Origin: Actinomycetospora chiangmaiensis DSM 45062
GTDB lineage: Bacteria > Actinomycetota > Actinomycetes > Mycobacteriales > Pseudonocardiaceae
Assembly: GCF_000379625.1 (NCBI RefSeq)
Contig: NZ_KB903246.1
Location: forward strand, 1 to 64,000
Direction of reading: 5' to 3'
DNA length: 64,000 nucleotides
In this document: positions 1-8,071 of the stretch, piece after piece
Numbering within the stretch: position 1 is the first letter of the stretch
Layout of the letters: each line of letters starts with the position of its first letter
Notes under the pieces: generated by a model
Seen by the model: the letters and a program-made list of their open reading frames with translations, nothing else
What the model was told of the DNA's origin: nothing
The model's database searches: none
Made by a program: the position numbers and the translations under genes

Positions 1-269
1 AGCAGCAGCATGATCGTGCCGTGCATGGTGAACAGCTGGTTGTACTGCTCGACCGACAGGATCTGCAGACCCGGCTGCGCGAGCTCGGCCCGCATCAGCA
101 GGGCCATCAGCCCGCCGATGAGGAAGAACGCGAAGGACGTGATCATGTAGAGGATCCCGATGTCCTTGGGATCCGTCGTCTTGAGCATCCGGCCGATGAA
201 CGAACCGCGCTTGGTCTCCCGCGCCGGGTACGGCGTGGTCGCGATCGGCTTGGGTGCGACGGCCGTCAC
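1..269 (-). CDS. ctaD: Cytochrome c oxidase subunit I, N-terminal part (3' end beyond window)
   Basis: This is the heme-copper catalytic subunit of the aa3 terminal oxidase, an integral membrane protein that reduces oxygen to water and pumps protons. Only the first 89 codons are present; the gene runs off the left edge. The reading starts [16 protein letters not shown], continues with the typical [11 protein letters not shown] entry to the first membrane helix, and shows [16 protein letters not shown] just before the edge, the signature of the second helix with the conserved MHG. The start is a GTG at 267-269 preceded by a perfect AGGAGG site (complement of 275-280). No partner genes are visible on this side. 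The family assignment is secure; only the completeness of the gene is unknown. Confidence 0.95.
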   Translation of the reverse strand, partial: MTAVAPKPIATTPYPARETKRGSFIGRMLKTTDPKDIGILYMITSFAFFLIGGLMALLMRAELAQPGLQILSVEQYNQLFTMHGTIMLL

Positions 270-437
270 GTCTGCCTCCTGCCCACGGCTACTGCCTCCT
301 GATCGACGGCACCTGGATGCGCCGTCCTCGACCCGGCGATCGTAACCGCCGGGGAGCCCGGTGGCTCACCGGGAGACGGTATCTCCGACACACTGTCGTA
401 CGACAGCCGGGCGGGGAGGGCGGGACACCCGTCCGCC

Positions 438-484
438 GACACGACGAAGGCCCGCCGACCGGGTGGTCGACGGGCCGTCGTGTC
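438..484 (-). terminator. Hairpin terminator downstream of tRNA-Ala
   Basis: An imperfect inverted repeat of about 20 bp per arm around a GGGT-type loop lies immediately 3' of the tRNA-Ala gene on the minus strand. Its arms share ACACGAC, GGCCCG and CGACC blocks. The ACGAAGGCC block in one arm recurs in other hairpins of this window, supporting a terminator role. There is no U tract, as is common in actinobacteria. Confidence 0.7.
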
Positions 485-490
485 CGTGGG

Positions 491-563
491 TGGAGCTGAG
501 GGGACTCGAACCCCTGACCCTCACACTGCCAGTGTGATGCGCTACCAGCTGCGCCACAGCCCC
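491..563 (-). tRNA. tRNA-Ala (anticodon GGC)
   Basis: Read on the minus strand, the 73-nt sequence folds as a cloverleaf: acceptor GGGGCTG pairs with CAGCTCC (one G-U), the D-loop carries AGCTGGTA, the anticodon loop is CTGGCAG giving GGC, and the T-arm contains GGTTCGAGTCC. It decodes GCC/GCU alanine codons, the dominant alanine codons here. The 3' CCA is not encoded. Confidence 0.95.
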
Positions 564-628
564 AACGCGACGGAACGCTACACGGGGGGTGAACGCCCGC
601 CGTCAGGGGGGTGCGGCGATCAGCGGGA

Positions 629-1369
629 TCAGCCGAGGGCGGCCGCGAACTGCGGGTCGTTCGGCTGCACGAGCCGGCCGTCGAGCTGGATCGTCGGGGT
701 GCCGAAGCCGGTGCTGCCCCCGGAGCTCTGCTGCAGCGCGGGGTTCGTCGAGGCCTGCTGGTAGTTCTGCGCCACCGCACCGCTGTAGGTGCCGTTCCGG
801 ACGCACGACTCGTAGCCGTCGCCGGCCCCGGAGTTCTTCCCGAGCGTCACGAGGTCGTCCACGGTGTAGCCCGCCCCGCCCTCCTCGGGCTGGCGGTCGT
901 ACAGGGTCTTGTGGAGCGTCGGGAAGGCGCCGTTCTGCGCGGCGCAGATGAGGGCGTTGCCGCCGAGCGTCGAGTAGCCGGGCGGGACGGAGCTCTGCTC
1001 CAGCAGGTTCACCATGTGGTAGCGCACGGTGATCTTCCCGCTGTTCAGCGCGTCGGTGACGCGCTGGCCGTACACGGACTCGAACTGCTTGCACGCCGGG
1101 CAGAGCGCGTCCTCGTAGACGTCGAGCGTGGTGCGCCCACTGCCCGCCACGATCACGCCGTTCTGCACGGTCGTCTGGTACGTGGCGTTCACCGGCGTCA
1201 CCGGCTGGTTCACCGGCAGCGCCGCGTTCTTGTTCGACTGCGCGGAGATGACCGCCACGGCGATCACCCCGACCAGCACCAGGAGGGTGACGACCGCGAT
1301 GATCGTCGGGGTCCGGGACCGACCGACCGTCGGGGCACTGCCCCGACCCCGTGCACGCTGCTTGGCCAT
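629..1369 (-). CDS. Membrane-anchored DsbA-like thioredoxin-fold protein
   Basis: A 246-aa protein of the DsbA/Thioredoxin_4 family, likely acting outside the membrane in disulfide formation or reduction. Residues 1-21 are basic, residues ~22-42 form one membrane anchor, and the extracytoplasmic part begins near 45. The redox motif is C90-P-A-C93 in the context YEDALCPACKQF. The expected cis-Pro loop near the C-terminus reads GFGTPTIQLDG. Two further cysteines (in LICAAQ and YESCVRNG) lie in the inserted helical domain and may pair. The gene stands alone between the photolyase-like gene and tRNA-Ala. No strong ribosome site precedes the ATG. Similar proteins in mycobacteria sit near oxidase genes, so a link to oxidase assembly is possible but is inference. 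Confidence 0.85.
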   Translation of the reverse strand: MAKQRARGRGSAPTVGRSRTPTIIAVVTLLVLVGVIAVAVISAQSNKNAALPVNQPVTPVNATYQTTVQNGVIVAGSGRTTLDVYEDALCPACKQFESVYGQRVTDALNSGKITVRYHMVNLLEQSSVPPGYSTLGGNALICAAQNGAFPTLHKTLYDRQPEEGGAGYTVDDLVTLGKNSGAGDGYESCVRNGTYSGAVAQNYQQASTNPALQQSSGGSTGFGTPTIQLDGRLVQPNDPQFAAALG

Positions 1370-1392
1370 GTGTCAACCGTAGCCAGCCGCGA

Positions 1393-2982
1393 TCAGAACT
1401 CCGTACGGCCCTTCTCCTGCTCCAGCAGCGCGTCCAGGTCCTTGAGCCGGTCCATGGTCGCGACGGCGCGCGCGGTGCGCTGGTTGGCCCGCAGGAGGTC
1501 CTGGTGGCGGTGCACGAACTGCCAGTAGCCCGCCGTGAACGGGCAGGCCTTCTCGCCGACGCGCACCTTCGGGTCGAAGGCGCAGCCGCCGCAGTGGTCG
1601 GTCATCCGGTTCAGGTAGGCCCCGCCGGAGGCGTAGGGCTTCGTCGCGAGCCGGCCGCCGTCGGCGTGCTGGCTCATCCCGACGACGTTGGGCGGCATCA
1701 CCCAGGCGAAGCCGTCGACGAACGACGTGGCGAACCACTCGGAGAGCGCGCCCGGGCGGTAGCCGCGCTGCAGGGCGAAGTTGCCGAGGATCATCAGCCG
1801 CGGGATGTGGTGGGTCCAGCCGCGGTCCCGGACCTCGTTCAGGGTGTGGCCCAGGCACGCCGCGGTCACCGCGTCGCCGTCGAGGTCGGCCCACCAGTCC
1901 GGCAGCTTCGTGCTGGCCCCGAGCTCGTTGCTCCGGACGTAGCCCTTGCCGAAGTGCCAGTACAGGTGCCAGATGTACTCGCGCCAGCCGAGGATCTGCC
2001 GGACGAACCCCTCGACGGAGTTCAGCCGTGCGTGTCCCTCCTGGTAGGCCTCCTCGGCGGCGTGGACGGCGTCGAGGGGGTGGAGCACGCCGAGGTTGAG
2101 CGGGACCGAGAGCAGCGAGTGCGCCATCGTCCAGTCGCCCGCCATCACCGCGTCCTCGTACGGGCCGAACGGGTCGAGCCGGTGGTCGACGAAGCGCTTC
2201 AGGGCGTACCGCGCCTCGTCCGGGGTGACCGCGAAGAGCCGCGGCCCGTCCTCGCCGACCGTCGGCAGGTCCATGGCGTCGAGGTCGTGGCGCACGCGCT
2301 CGTCGATCTCGTCCTCGGTGGGCCACCAGGGCTCCTTCACCCCCAGCGTCCTGCCCTTCGGCGGCTCCTCCCGGTTCTCGTGGTCGAGGTTCCACTTCCC
2401 GCCGACGGGGGCGTCCGCGCCCTCCATGAGCACGTCGAAGCGCCGCCGCTGGTTGCGGTAGAAGTTCTCCATCGTGAAGGAGGTCTTCCCGGACCGGCCC
2501 CGGGCGTCGGCCCCCTCCCCCGCCCACGCCGCGAACTCCGTCTTCGGCCGCGCGAAGGTCGTGGTGGGCAGGACCGCCGCCACGAGCCCCTCGGCGTGCA
2601 GCGCGTCCACGAACTCCGCCGCCGCGTACGAGGTGGGCTCGTGCACGACGACGGGTCGGTCGACCTTCTCCAGCGCCTCGCGGTAGGTCGTGGTGCGGTG
2701 GTAGGTGGAGCGGTCACCGAGGTGGTCGTCGAGGTGGCGCATGCCGGAGAGCAGCAGGTGCAGCTTCTGGCGGTGGTAGCGGCGGCGGCGCAGCACCCCG
2801 GAGGACTCCACGAGCACGACCTCGCGCTTCGCGTGCTGCGGCAACCCGTACACGGCCGGACCGAGCTGGTCGCCGAAGCACCACAGCGGCGCGTCCTCGG
2901 CGACGCCGTCCAGGGCCGTGTCGATCGCGTCGCCGTAGATCCCGACGACCCCGTCCGGCACGCTGCGCGGCCCGATGCTCAT
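1393..2982 (-). CDS. Cryptochrome/photolyase-family protein of the Fe-S (PhrB-like) class
   Basis: A 529-aa flavoprotein of the deoxyribodipyrimidine photolyase-related group (COG3046), whose studied members (PhrB/CryB) repair (6-4) photoproducts or act as photoreceptors using FAD and carry a 4Fe-4S cluster. The N-terminal half has the Rossmann-like photolyase alpha/beta domain (LWCFGDQLGP). The C-terminal half has the FAD-binding helical domain, including GWREYIWHLYW and the WTHHIPRLMILGNF segment. Cluster ligands appear conserved: CGGC and a later ACPF cysteine near the C-terminus, plus an upstream cysteine in TAACLGH. The start is set at the ATG overlapping the MFS stop (ATGA at 2979-2982), which implies translational coupling. 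A start further upstream would run deep into the transporter gene. Substrate ((6-4) or CPD) cannot be told. Confidence 0.88.
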   Translation of the reverse strand: MSIGPRSVPDGVVGIYGDAIDTALDGVAEDAPLWCFGDQLGPAVYGLPQHAKREVVLVESSGVLRRRRYHRQKLHLLLSGMRHLDDHLGDRSTYHRTTTYREALEKVDRPVVVHEPTSYAAAEFVDALHAEGLVAAVLPTTTFARPKTEFAAWAGEGADARGRSGKTSFTMENFYRNQRRRFDVLMEGADAPVGGKWNLDHENREEPPKGRTLGVKEPWWPTEDEIDERVRHDLDAMDLPTVGEDGPRLFAVTPDEARYALKRFVDHRLDPFGPYEDAVMAGDWTMAHSLLSVPLNLGVLHPLDAVHAAEEAYQEGHARLNSVEGFVRQILGWREYIWHLYWHFGKGYVRSNELGASTKLPDWWADLDGDAVTAACLGHTLNEVRDRGWTHHIPRLMILGNFALQRGYRPGALSEWFATSFVDGFAWVMPPNVVGMSQHADGGRLATKPYASGGAYLNRMTDHCGGCAFDPKVRVGEKACPFTAGYWQFVHRHQDLLRANQRTARAVATMDRLKDLDALLEQEKGRTEF

Positions 2983-4196
2983 GCCCGGCGGGTGCCCTGC
3001 TCCTCGGCGACCGAACCGGTCGGGGTCAGCAGCCACACGACCAGGGCGACGGCGGCGACCCCGCCGGAGACGACGAACGCGGCGCCGAACCCGGACCGCT
3101 CGGCCAACGCGCCGGCCGCGACCGGGCCGACGATCGTGCCGACGTCGGACGCCATCTGGAACCCGGACAGCGCCGGCCCGCCGGAGCGCCGCGACCCGAC
3201 GAGGTCGGCCACCGCCGCGCCCTGCGCCGGTTGGAGCAGACCTGCCCCCGCTCCCGCGACGAGCGAGGCGACGAGCAGGACCCGGAGGTCGGGCAGCGCC
3301 CCGAGGCAGGCCGTGCCCACCGCCACCATCGCGAGCCCCGCGACCACCACGGGGCGACGACCCCGACGATCGGAGAGCCCGCTCGTGGCGAGGAGCATGG
3401 CGCCGTCGCCGAGGGCGAAGACGGTCAGCGCGATCCCGGTCCACAGCGGCTCACGGCCGAGGGCGACCGCGACGAAGAGCGGCACCAGCCCGACCCGCAC
3501 GCCCTGCACCGCCCACCCGGTCGCGAGCCCGGACGCGAGCGCCGCGCGGTAGGTCGGGAAGCGCAGCGCGCCGAGGAGCGTCAGCGGGGCCACCGACGGG
3601 TCGTCCCGGCGGCGGGCCAGCCCCGTCGAGCGCGCCAGCAGGCCCCCGACGACGGCCGTGGCCACCACCAGCGCGCCCGCGTAGACCAGGAACGGGGCCC
3701 GGAGATCCACCGCGACGAGCCCGCCGCCCAGCGCCGGCCCGCTGATGCCGCCGAGGAGGAACGACCCGGTGAACAGCCCGCTGACCCGGCCCCGCCGGTC
3801 CTGCGGCGCGAGCCGGAAGATCAGCGAGAAGGCCGAGACCGTGAACATCGTCGACCCGATGCCGCCGAGGCCCCGGTAGAGGAGCAGCTGCGGGTAGCTC
3901 GTCGCGAGCGCGCACGCCCCGGTCGACGCCGCGACCACGAGCAGGCCCGTCAGGTACATCGACCGCTCGCCCACCCGGGCCACGAGCCGGCCCGACACCG
4001 GCGCGAACAGCAGGCGCAGCACGGGCAGTGCGCTGACGACGGCGGCCGCGGCGGTCACCCCGACCCCGAAGCTGCGGGCGAACACCGGCAGCGCCGGCGC
4101 CACGATCCCGTAGCCGGCCGCGACCAGGAAGCTCCCCGCCAGCAGCGCCCAGACCTCCCAGGGCAGCGCGGCACGCCGCTCGGCGGCGACGGACAT
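2979..4196 (-). CDS. MFS transporter
   Basis: A 405-aa major facilitator superfamily protein with about 12 hydrophobic helices. The N-terminal helix (WALLAGSFLVAAGYGIVAPALPVF) and the loop 2-3 motif PVSGRLVARVGER (variant of GxLaDrxGrr) are typical of DHA1-type drug or metabolite exporters. A second such loop, GLSDRRGRRP, starts the C-terminal half. It lies upstream of, and overlaps by 4 bp, the photolyase-like gene, so the two are probably one operon, although no functional link is obvious. Substrate unknown. ATG start. Confidence 0.85.
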   Translation of the reverse strand: MSVAAERRAALPWEVWALLAGSFLVAAGYGIVAPALPVFARSFGVGVTAAAAVVSALPVLRLLFAPVSGRLVARVGERSMYLTGLLVVAASTGACALATSYPQLLLYRGLGGIGSTMFTVSAFSLIFRLAPQDRRGRVSGLFTGSFLLGGISGPALGGGLVAVDLRAPFLVYAGALVVATAVVGGLLARSTGLARRRDDPSVAPLTLLGALRFPTYRAALASGLATGWAVQGVRVGLVPLFVAVALGREPLWTGIALTVFALGDGAMLLATSGLSDRRGRRPVVVAGLAMVAVGTACLGALPDLRVLLVASLVAGAGAGLLQPAQGAAVADLVGSRRSGGPALSGFQMASDVGTIVGPVAAGALAERSGFGAAFVVSGGVAAVALVVWLLTPTGSVAEEQGTRRA

Positions 4197-4277
4197 CGAC
4201 GTCCTCTCCGGCGGTGTCCCCGCCCCTGGCCCGACCGGGACCGACGCTACGCCGGGACCCCGACGACGGGTCCCGGT

Positions 4278-5870
4278 CTAGAGACCGAGGGCGAGCAGCG
4301 CGCTGGACGGCGAGGACACCGGGAGCGCAGGGGTGGTCGTCGTCGTGGTGGGCGGGACCACGGTCGTCGTCGGCGGCGTGGTCGTCGTCGGCGGCACGGC
4401 CGGCACCACGGACGCCGGGACCGTGCTGCTGGTGGCGGCCGGCGGAGGCGTCGTCGTGGTCGTCGGGACCGGCTTCGTCGTCGTCGGGACCGGCTTCGTC
4501 GTCGGCGGGACCGGCTTCGTCGTCGGCGGCACCGTCGTCGTGGCCGTCGGATCCGGCCGGGTCGTCGTCGGGTCCGGCCTCGTCGTCGTCGGGCCGGGCG
4601 TCGTGGAGGTCTCGCCCGTCGACGGCGCTGCCTGCTCCCGCGACGCGGGCGGCGTGGCGGAGGAGGACTCCGCCGTGCGCGTCCACCCGCCCGGGTCGTT
4701 CCCGGTGTCGGCGTCGGCGGAACCGGAGCTGTCCCCCGCCGTCACGGGCACGGCCGGGACGAAGACCGGGAGGGCGGGCAGGCCCGCCGGCGCGGCGACG
4801 CTCGAGCCGACCTCGGCCTGCGGGACGGAGCGCACCACGTGCGACTCCCCCGCCCAGATGACCAGCCCGGAGGCGAGCGCCAGCGTCGCCGTGGCCGCGG
4901 CGAGCACGCCAGCGCGGCGCGCACGCTGCGCGTGGACGACCGCGAAGGGCGTCACGCCCGACCTGCCGGGGGTGCGGACGGCGGGCCCGACCGCGACCGG
5001 GACGCCCACGGTCGGACCGGTCTCCGCGGGGACCGCCGGGCTCTCCGCCCACGAGGCGACCACCGGGACCAGGCGTGCCGCGACGGCGTCGTCGGTGGCC
5101 GGGGTGTCGTCCCGGCCGAACCGGATCAGCCGCTCCGAGAGCGCCGCGGCCGACGGGGGCACGGCCGAGTCCGCGTCGCGCAGGAGCGCGACCAGTCCCT
5201 CGGCGTCGGCCTCCCCGTCGTGGGCGGCGACCTCGGCCAGGGTGCGGGCGAGGGCCCGGACGTCGGCGGCGCGGCGCGCGGCCGCGTCCTCGACCTCGGC
5301 GATGACCGGCAGCGGGCCGGACAACGAGGCGGTGAGGCCGACGAGCCACGCCTCGGCGCCCGCCCGGTTCACCAGGATGCTGGCCGGGCCGACGGCGCCG
5401 TGCTCCACGTGGTGCGCGTGCGCGTGGGCGAGCGCGGAGGCGAGCTGGGCGCCCATGCGCGCGAGGTCGACGGGCGGCACCGGGCCGTCGCGCAGGACCA
5501 GCGGCAGCGGCTCCCCGGCCACGCTCTCCAGGACGAGGGTGCTCTCGGTGTCGGGCGCGAGCCCGTCGACGTCGTAGACCTCGAGCAGGTGCGGGTGGTG
5601 CAGGCGGGCGAGGTGGCGGACCTGCTCGATCCGGTCGGTGAGCGCCTCGCCCGTGGCCGGCGGCAGGGTGACCAGCCGGACCTCGCGCCCGAGGACCTCG
5701 TCCACGCCCCGCACCGCGGCGTCCGCGGCCCCGCCGACGAAGGCCTCGGTGACCGCCTCCGAGCCGCCCGTACGGTCGGTGTCCACGTGCGCACCGTCCG
5801 TGTCCGGCGCGGAACTGCCGTCACCGTCCCGGGTCGATCCGGTCATCTCGACCGTGTCGTCGGCGGCCAC
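4278..5870 (-). CDS. Membrane pseudokinase with Thr/Pro-rich extracellular tail
   Basis: A protein of about 530 aa whose N-terminal ~250 residues align by eye with the bacterial Ser/Thr kinase fold (REVRLVTLP strand, LARLHHPHLLEVYD, ALAHAHAHHVEHGAVGPASILV) but lack catalytic residues. The VAIK lysine is absent, HRDxxxxN is replaced by EHGAVGPAS, and DFG by LVGL. One membrane helix follows, near residue 310-330 of this start. The remaining ~185 residues are extracytoplasmic and rich in Thr, Pro and Ser, with repeats such as TTTKPVP and TTTRPDP that look wall-spanning. Such pseudokinases usually bind a partner rather than phosphorylate; the partner is not evident. GTG at 5868-5870 has a G-rich ribosome site (complement 5878-5883). 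GTG 5885 and ATG 5846 are alternatives. The gene stands alone between tmRNA and the MFS operon. Confidence 0.7.
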   Translation of the reverse strand: MAADDTVEMTGSTRDGDGSSAPDTDGAHVDTDRTGGSEAVTEAFVGGAADAAVRGVDEVLGREVRLVTLPPATGEALTDRIEQVRHLARLHHPHLLEVYDVDGLAPDTESTLVLESVAGEPLPLVLRDGPVPPVDLARMGAQLASALAHAHAHHVEHGAVGPASILVNRAGAEAWLVGLTASLSGPLPVIAEVEDAAARRAADVRALARTLAEVAAHDGEADAEGLVALLRDADSAVPPSAAALSERLIRFGRDDTPATDDAVAARLVPVVASWAESPAVPAETGPTVGVPVAVGPAVRTPGRSGVTPFAVVHAQRARRAGVLAAATATLALASGLVIWAGESHVVRSVPQAEVGSSVAAPAGLPALPVFVPAVPVTAGDSSGSADADTGNDPGGWTRTAESSSATPPASREQAAPSTGETSTTPGPTTTRPDPTTTRPDPTATTTVPPTTKPVPPTTKPVPTTTKPVPTTTTTPPPAATSSTVPASVVPAVPPTTTTPPTTTVVPPTTTTTTPALPVSSPSSALLALGL

Positions 5871-6040
5871 GAACGTTCCCCCCACCTCACGGTGTGCAGC
5901 ACTGGTGCCAACCAGCTCACTCGGCCGGGTGACCGTATCTCCCCGGGCCGGTCGTGGTCGACACCGTTCGCCGACGCGGCGGTGGGACGAGGATCTCGGC
6001 CGTTCCGCCGTCAGGAAGGGGCAACACGCCCGTCACATGA

Positions 6041-6075
6041 CGAAGGCCGGAGAGCGGTGTGCTCTCCGGCCTTCG
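6041..6075 (-). terminator. Terminator of ssrA
   Basis: A perfect 15-bp stem (6041-6055 with 6061-6075) around a GGTGT loop begins 9 nt after the 3' end of tmRNA on the minus strand. The arm carries the CGAAGGCC block seen in other terminators of this window. Confidence 0.85.
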
Positions 6076-6083
6076 ACGGGGGG

Positions 6084-6459
6084 TGGAGGTGCCGGGAATC
6101 GAACCCGGGTCCTCCGAACACCTGTCAGGACTTCTCCGTGCGCAGTCTGCTGCGTCTCTGCTCGGGTCCACCGGATGCGCAGACACACCGGTGTGACGAC
6201 CCCAGTCGCTGTTCGATGTCCCACCGGGCCCCGCGACCGGGCCCGGAGGTGGAGTCCCCTAGCTGATGCCGGCGACCGGGTCGGGAACGAACCCGGGCCG
6301 ACAGAGTCCAACCTCGCTACTTAGGCAGCGAGCTGGAACTCGCGCTGAGTACTGTTCTCGGCGCTTATTTCTTTGCGACGGGTGGTTATCGAGATCATCG
6401 TCGCCTTCCTCGGCACGCTTCCCCTGATCAACCGCTCGGAGTCGAAACCAGTCACCCCC
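6084..6459 (-). ncRNA. ssrA: Transfer-messenger RNA (tmRNA)
   Basis: tmRNA rescues ribosomes stalled on broken mRNAs, together with SmpB, encoded 1 kb away. On the minus strand the 5' end GGGGGTGACTGGTTTCGAC and the 3' end with GGTTCGATTCC and CACCTCC form the tRNA-like acceptor and T-arm (7-bp acceptor with one G-U). CCA is not encoded. The tag reading frame (complement of 6321-6362) gives AENSTQREFQLAA followed by TAA. With the alanine delivered by the charged tmRNA the tag is A-AENSTQREFQLAA, ending in the -LAA degron. The AAATAAGC context before the resume codon matches other actinobacterial tmRNAs. Ends were set from the acceptor pairing. Confidence 0.95.
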
Positions 6460-6501
6460 TTCTCCCACCGGCACTCACAGTGTCGTCCGGCGGGACTGCC
6501 C

Positions 6502-6507
6502 ATCATA
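6502..6507 (-). promoter_or_regulatory. Possible -10 box of ssrA
   Basis: TATGAT on the minus strand lies about 43 nt upstream of the mature tmRNA 5' end, a plausible place for a promoter with a processed leader. No good -35 was found at 16-18 bp, so this is weak. Confidence 0.3.
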
Positions 6508-6526
6508 ACGCCCCGGCGTCGGCGGA

Positions 6527-7510
6527 TCATCCGTGCCCGACGAGTGCGGCGGGTGCGTCGTACAGCACGCTGCGCAGGAACGGCTCCCCGAGCCGGTCGT
6601 CGGCCGCCGCCCAGCCGCGGATCGCCTCCAGCTGGCGCCAGTAGGCGTACGGGATGTTCGGGAAGTCGGTGCCGAGCACCACCCGGCCCGCACCCGAGAG
6701 GTCGGCGAGCCGCGCCGCCCAGTCCGACGGCAGCGGCGCGAAGCCCTCGGTGAACGGTGTCCCGACCATCGTGGTGTCGAGGCGGACCGCCGGGTGCCGT
6801 TGCGCCAGCGCCAGGGCGGCGTCGTAGTCCGGCAGCCCGGCGTGGGCCAGCACGAGCGGCAGGCGCGGGTGCCGGTCCATCACCTCGCCCATGATCTCGA
6901 TGCCGGTGTGCCGCCCGGGGATCGGTCCGTCCCCGCAGTGGGCGATGACCGGGACGCCCGCCTCGGCGAGCAGCCCCCAGGCCGGGTCCAGCAGCTCGTC
7001 GCGCGGGTCGTAGCCGCCGACCTGCACGTGCGCCTTCACCAGCCGGGCGCCGCGCTCCACCGCGTCACCGAGGTAGGTCGTCACCGACTCCTCGGGGAAC
7101 AGCGTGGCGGTCGGCACCGCCTCCGGGACCTCCGCCGCCCAGTCGAGGGCCCAGCCGGTCAGCCACGCGGCCATGTCCGGCTTGTGCGGGTAGGCCAGCG
7201 GGGCGAACGCCTCCACCCCGAACGACCGCAGGCGGGCGAGCCGCTCGGACTCGGGCAGGCGGTAGTGGATCGGCCAGTCGTACCCGTAGTGGGTCGCGGC
7301 GTCGTCGAAGTAGGCCCAGACCTTCTGCAGCATCCGGTCGGGCAGGAAGTGGACGTGCACGTCGACCAGCCCCGACCCGCCGTCGAGACCCAGCCCCAAC
7401 GACCGGACCCAGGGCGCGACGTCGTCGTCGGACGCCAGCGGGGCCTCGAGCGGGCTCACCCCACCGACCGTCGAGCTCCGCTCCGCTCCGTCTCCCGCGT
7501 CTCCTACCAT
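6527..7510 (-). CDS. Amidohydrolase family protein
   Basis: A protein of about 327 aa with the amidohydrolase_2 (COG2159) TIM-barrel pattern: DVHVHF near the N-terminus gives the H-x-H metal pair, AHCGDG and LAHAG give later metal or proton-transfer histidines, and GTDFPN the catalytic aspartate. Substrate unknown; relatives include decarboxylases and hydrolases of small organic acids. The ATG at 7508-7510 overlaps the smpB stop, which would couple translation. The GTG at 7459 is an alternative that would remove a low-conservation N-terminus encoded by a short GC-rich repeat (7471-7496). Core residues are intact, so the enzyme is probably active. Confidence 0.8.
   Translation of the reverse strand: MVGDAGDGAERSSTVGGVSPLEAPLASDDDVAPWVRSLGLGLDGGSGLVDVHVHFLPDRMLQKVWAYFDDAATHYGYDWPIHYRLPESERLARLRSFGVEAFAPLAYPHKPDMAAWLTGWALDWAAEVPEAVPTATLFPEESVTTYLGDAVERGARLVKAHVQVGGYDPRDELLDPAWGLLAEAGVPVIAHCGDGPIPGRHTGIEIMGEVMDRHPRLPLVLAHAGLPDYDAALALAQRHPAVRLDTTMVGTPFTEGFAPLPSDWAARLADLSGAGRVVLGTDFPNIPYAYWRQLEAIRGWAAADDRLGEPFLRSVLYDAPAALVGHG
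7471..7496 (-). repeat. Dispersed GC-rich repeat, copy 1
   Basis: On the minus strand this 26-bp stretch begins GGGAGACGGAGCG and ends CGGAGCTCGA, close to copies at 31383, 37591 and the tandem array at 44548. It falls at the very 5' end of the amidohydrolase gene, where it would encode GDGAERSS. Confidence 0.55.
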
Positions 7511-8046
7511 CCCTTGATCCGACGCCCGACGACCCGCTCCGCCTCGCGCTTGGCGTCGCGCTCGGCCATCGCCTGGCGCTTGTCGTGCGACGCCTTGCCC
7601 TTGACCAGGGCGAGCTCGATCTTGCACAGGCCACCGGAGAAGTAGACCGACAGCGGGACGAGCGTCATCCCGCCCTCGCGCGTCTTCCCGATGAGCCGCT
7701 CGATCTCGGCGCGGTGCAGCAGCAGCTTGCGGTGCCGGCGCGGCTCGTGGTTGGTCCAGGACCCGAAGTCGTACTCCTGGATGTGCAGGCCGCGCAGCCA
7801 CACCTCGCCGTCGGTGACCGTGGCGAAGGCGTCCGCGAGCGACACCCGGCCCGCGCGCAGGCTCTTGACCTCGGTGCCCTGCAGCGCGATCCCGGCCTCG
7901 AAGACGTCGATGATCGAGTAGTCGTAGCGGGCCTTGCGGTTGGTGGCGACGACCTTGCGTCGCTCCTCGGGCCGGTTGGAGCTGGCCTTCTTCTGTGCCT
8001 TCTCCTTGGCGCGACCCGAGTCCGTGGGGACGGCCGTCTTGGCCAC
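7504..8046 (-). CDS. smpB: SsrA-binding protein SmpB
   Basis: SmpB binds the tRNA-like domain of tmRNA and places it in the stalled ribosome; the ssrA gene lies about 1 kb downstream on the same strand. The 180-aa product has the family core: [51 protein letters not shown] and the basic tail ending VGRRIKGW. The N-terminus carries a ~30-residue Lys/Ala-rich extension usual in actinobacteria. GTG at 8044-8046 is chosen because a perfect AGGAGG (complement 8053-8058) precedes it by 6 nt; longer frames upstream lack such a site. It follows ftsX by 25 bp, so ftsEX-smpB probably form one transcript. Confidence 0.96.
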   Translation of the reverse strand: MAKTAVPTDSGRAKEKAQKKASSNRPEERRKVVATNRKARYDYSIIDVFEAGIALQGTEVKSLRAGRVSLADAFATVTDGEVWLRGLHIQEYDFGSWTNHEPRRHRKLLLHRAEIERLIGKTREGGMTLVPLSVYFSGGLCKIELALVKGKASHDKRQAMAERDAKREAERVVGRRIKGW

Positions 8047-8071
8047 GAGGGCCCTCCTGTCCTGACTGCTG

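Noticed and set aside
4330..4640. Repeated GTCGTCGTC-rich DNA as a possible structural repeat.
   Set aside because: It encodes the Thr/Pro-rich tail of the pseudokinase; the repetition follows from the protein sequence.
3231..6266. Open frame of about 1,000 codons on the plus strand across the MFS and pseudokinase genes.
   Set aside because: Antisense to well-supported genes, composed mainly of Arg, Gly, Asp and Pro as expected from complementing GC-rich codons, and without domains.
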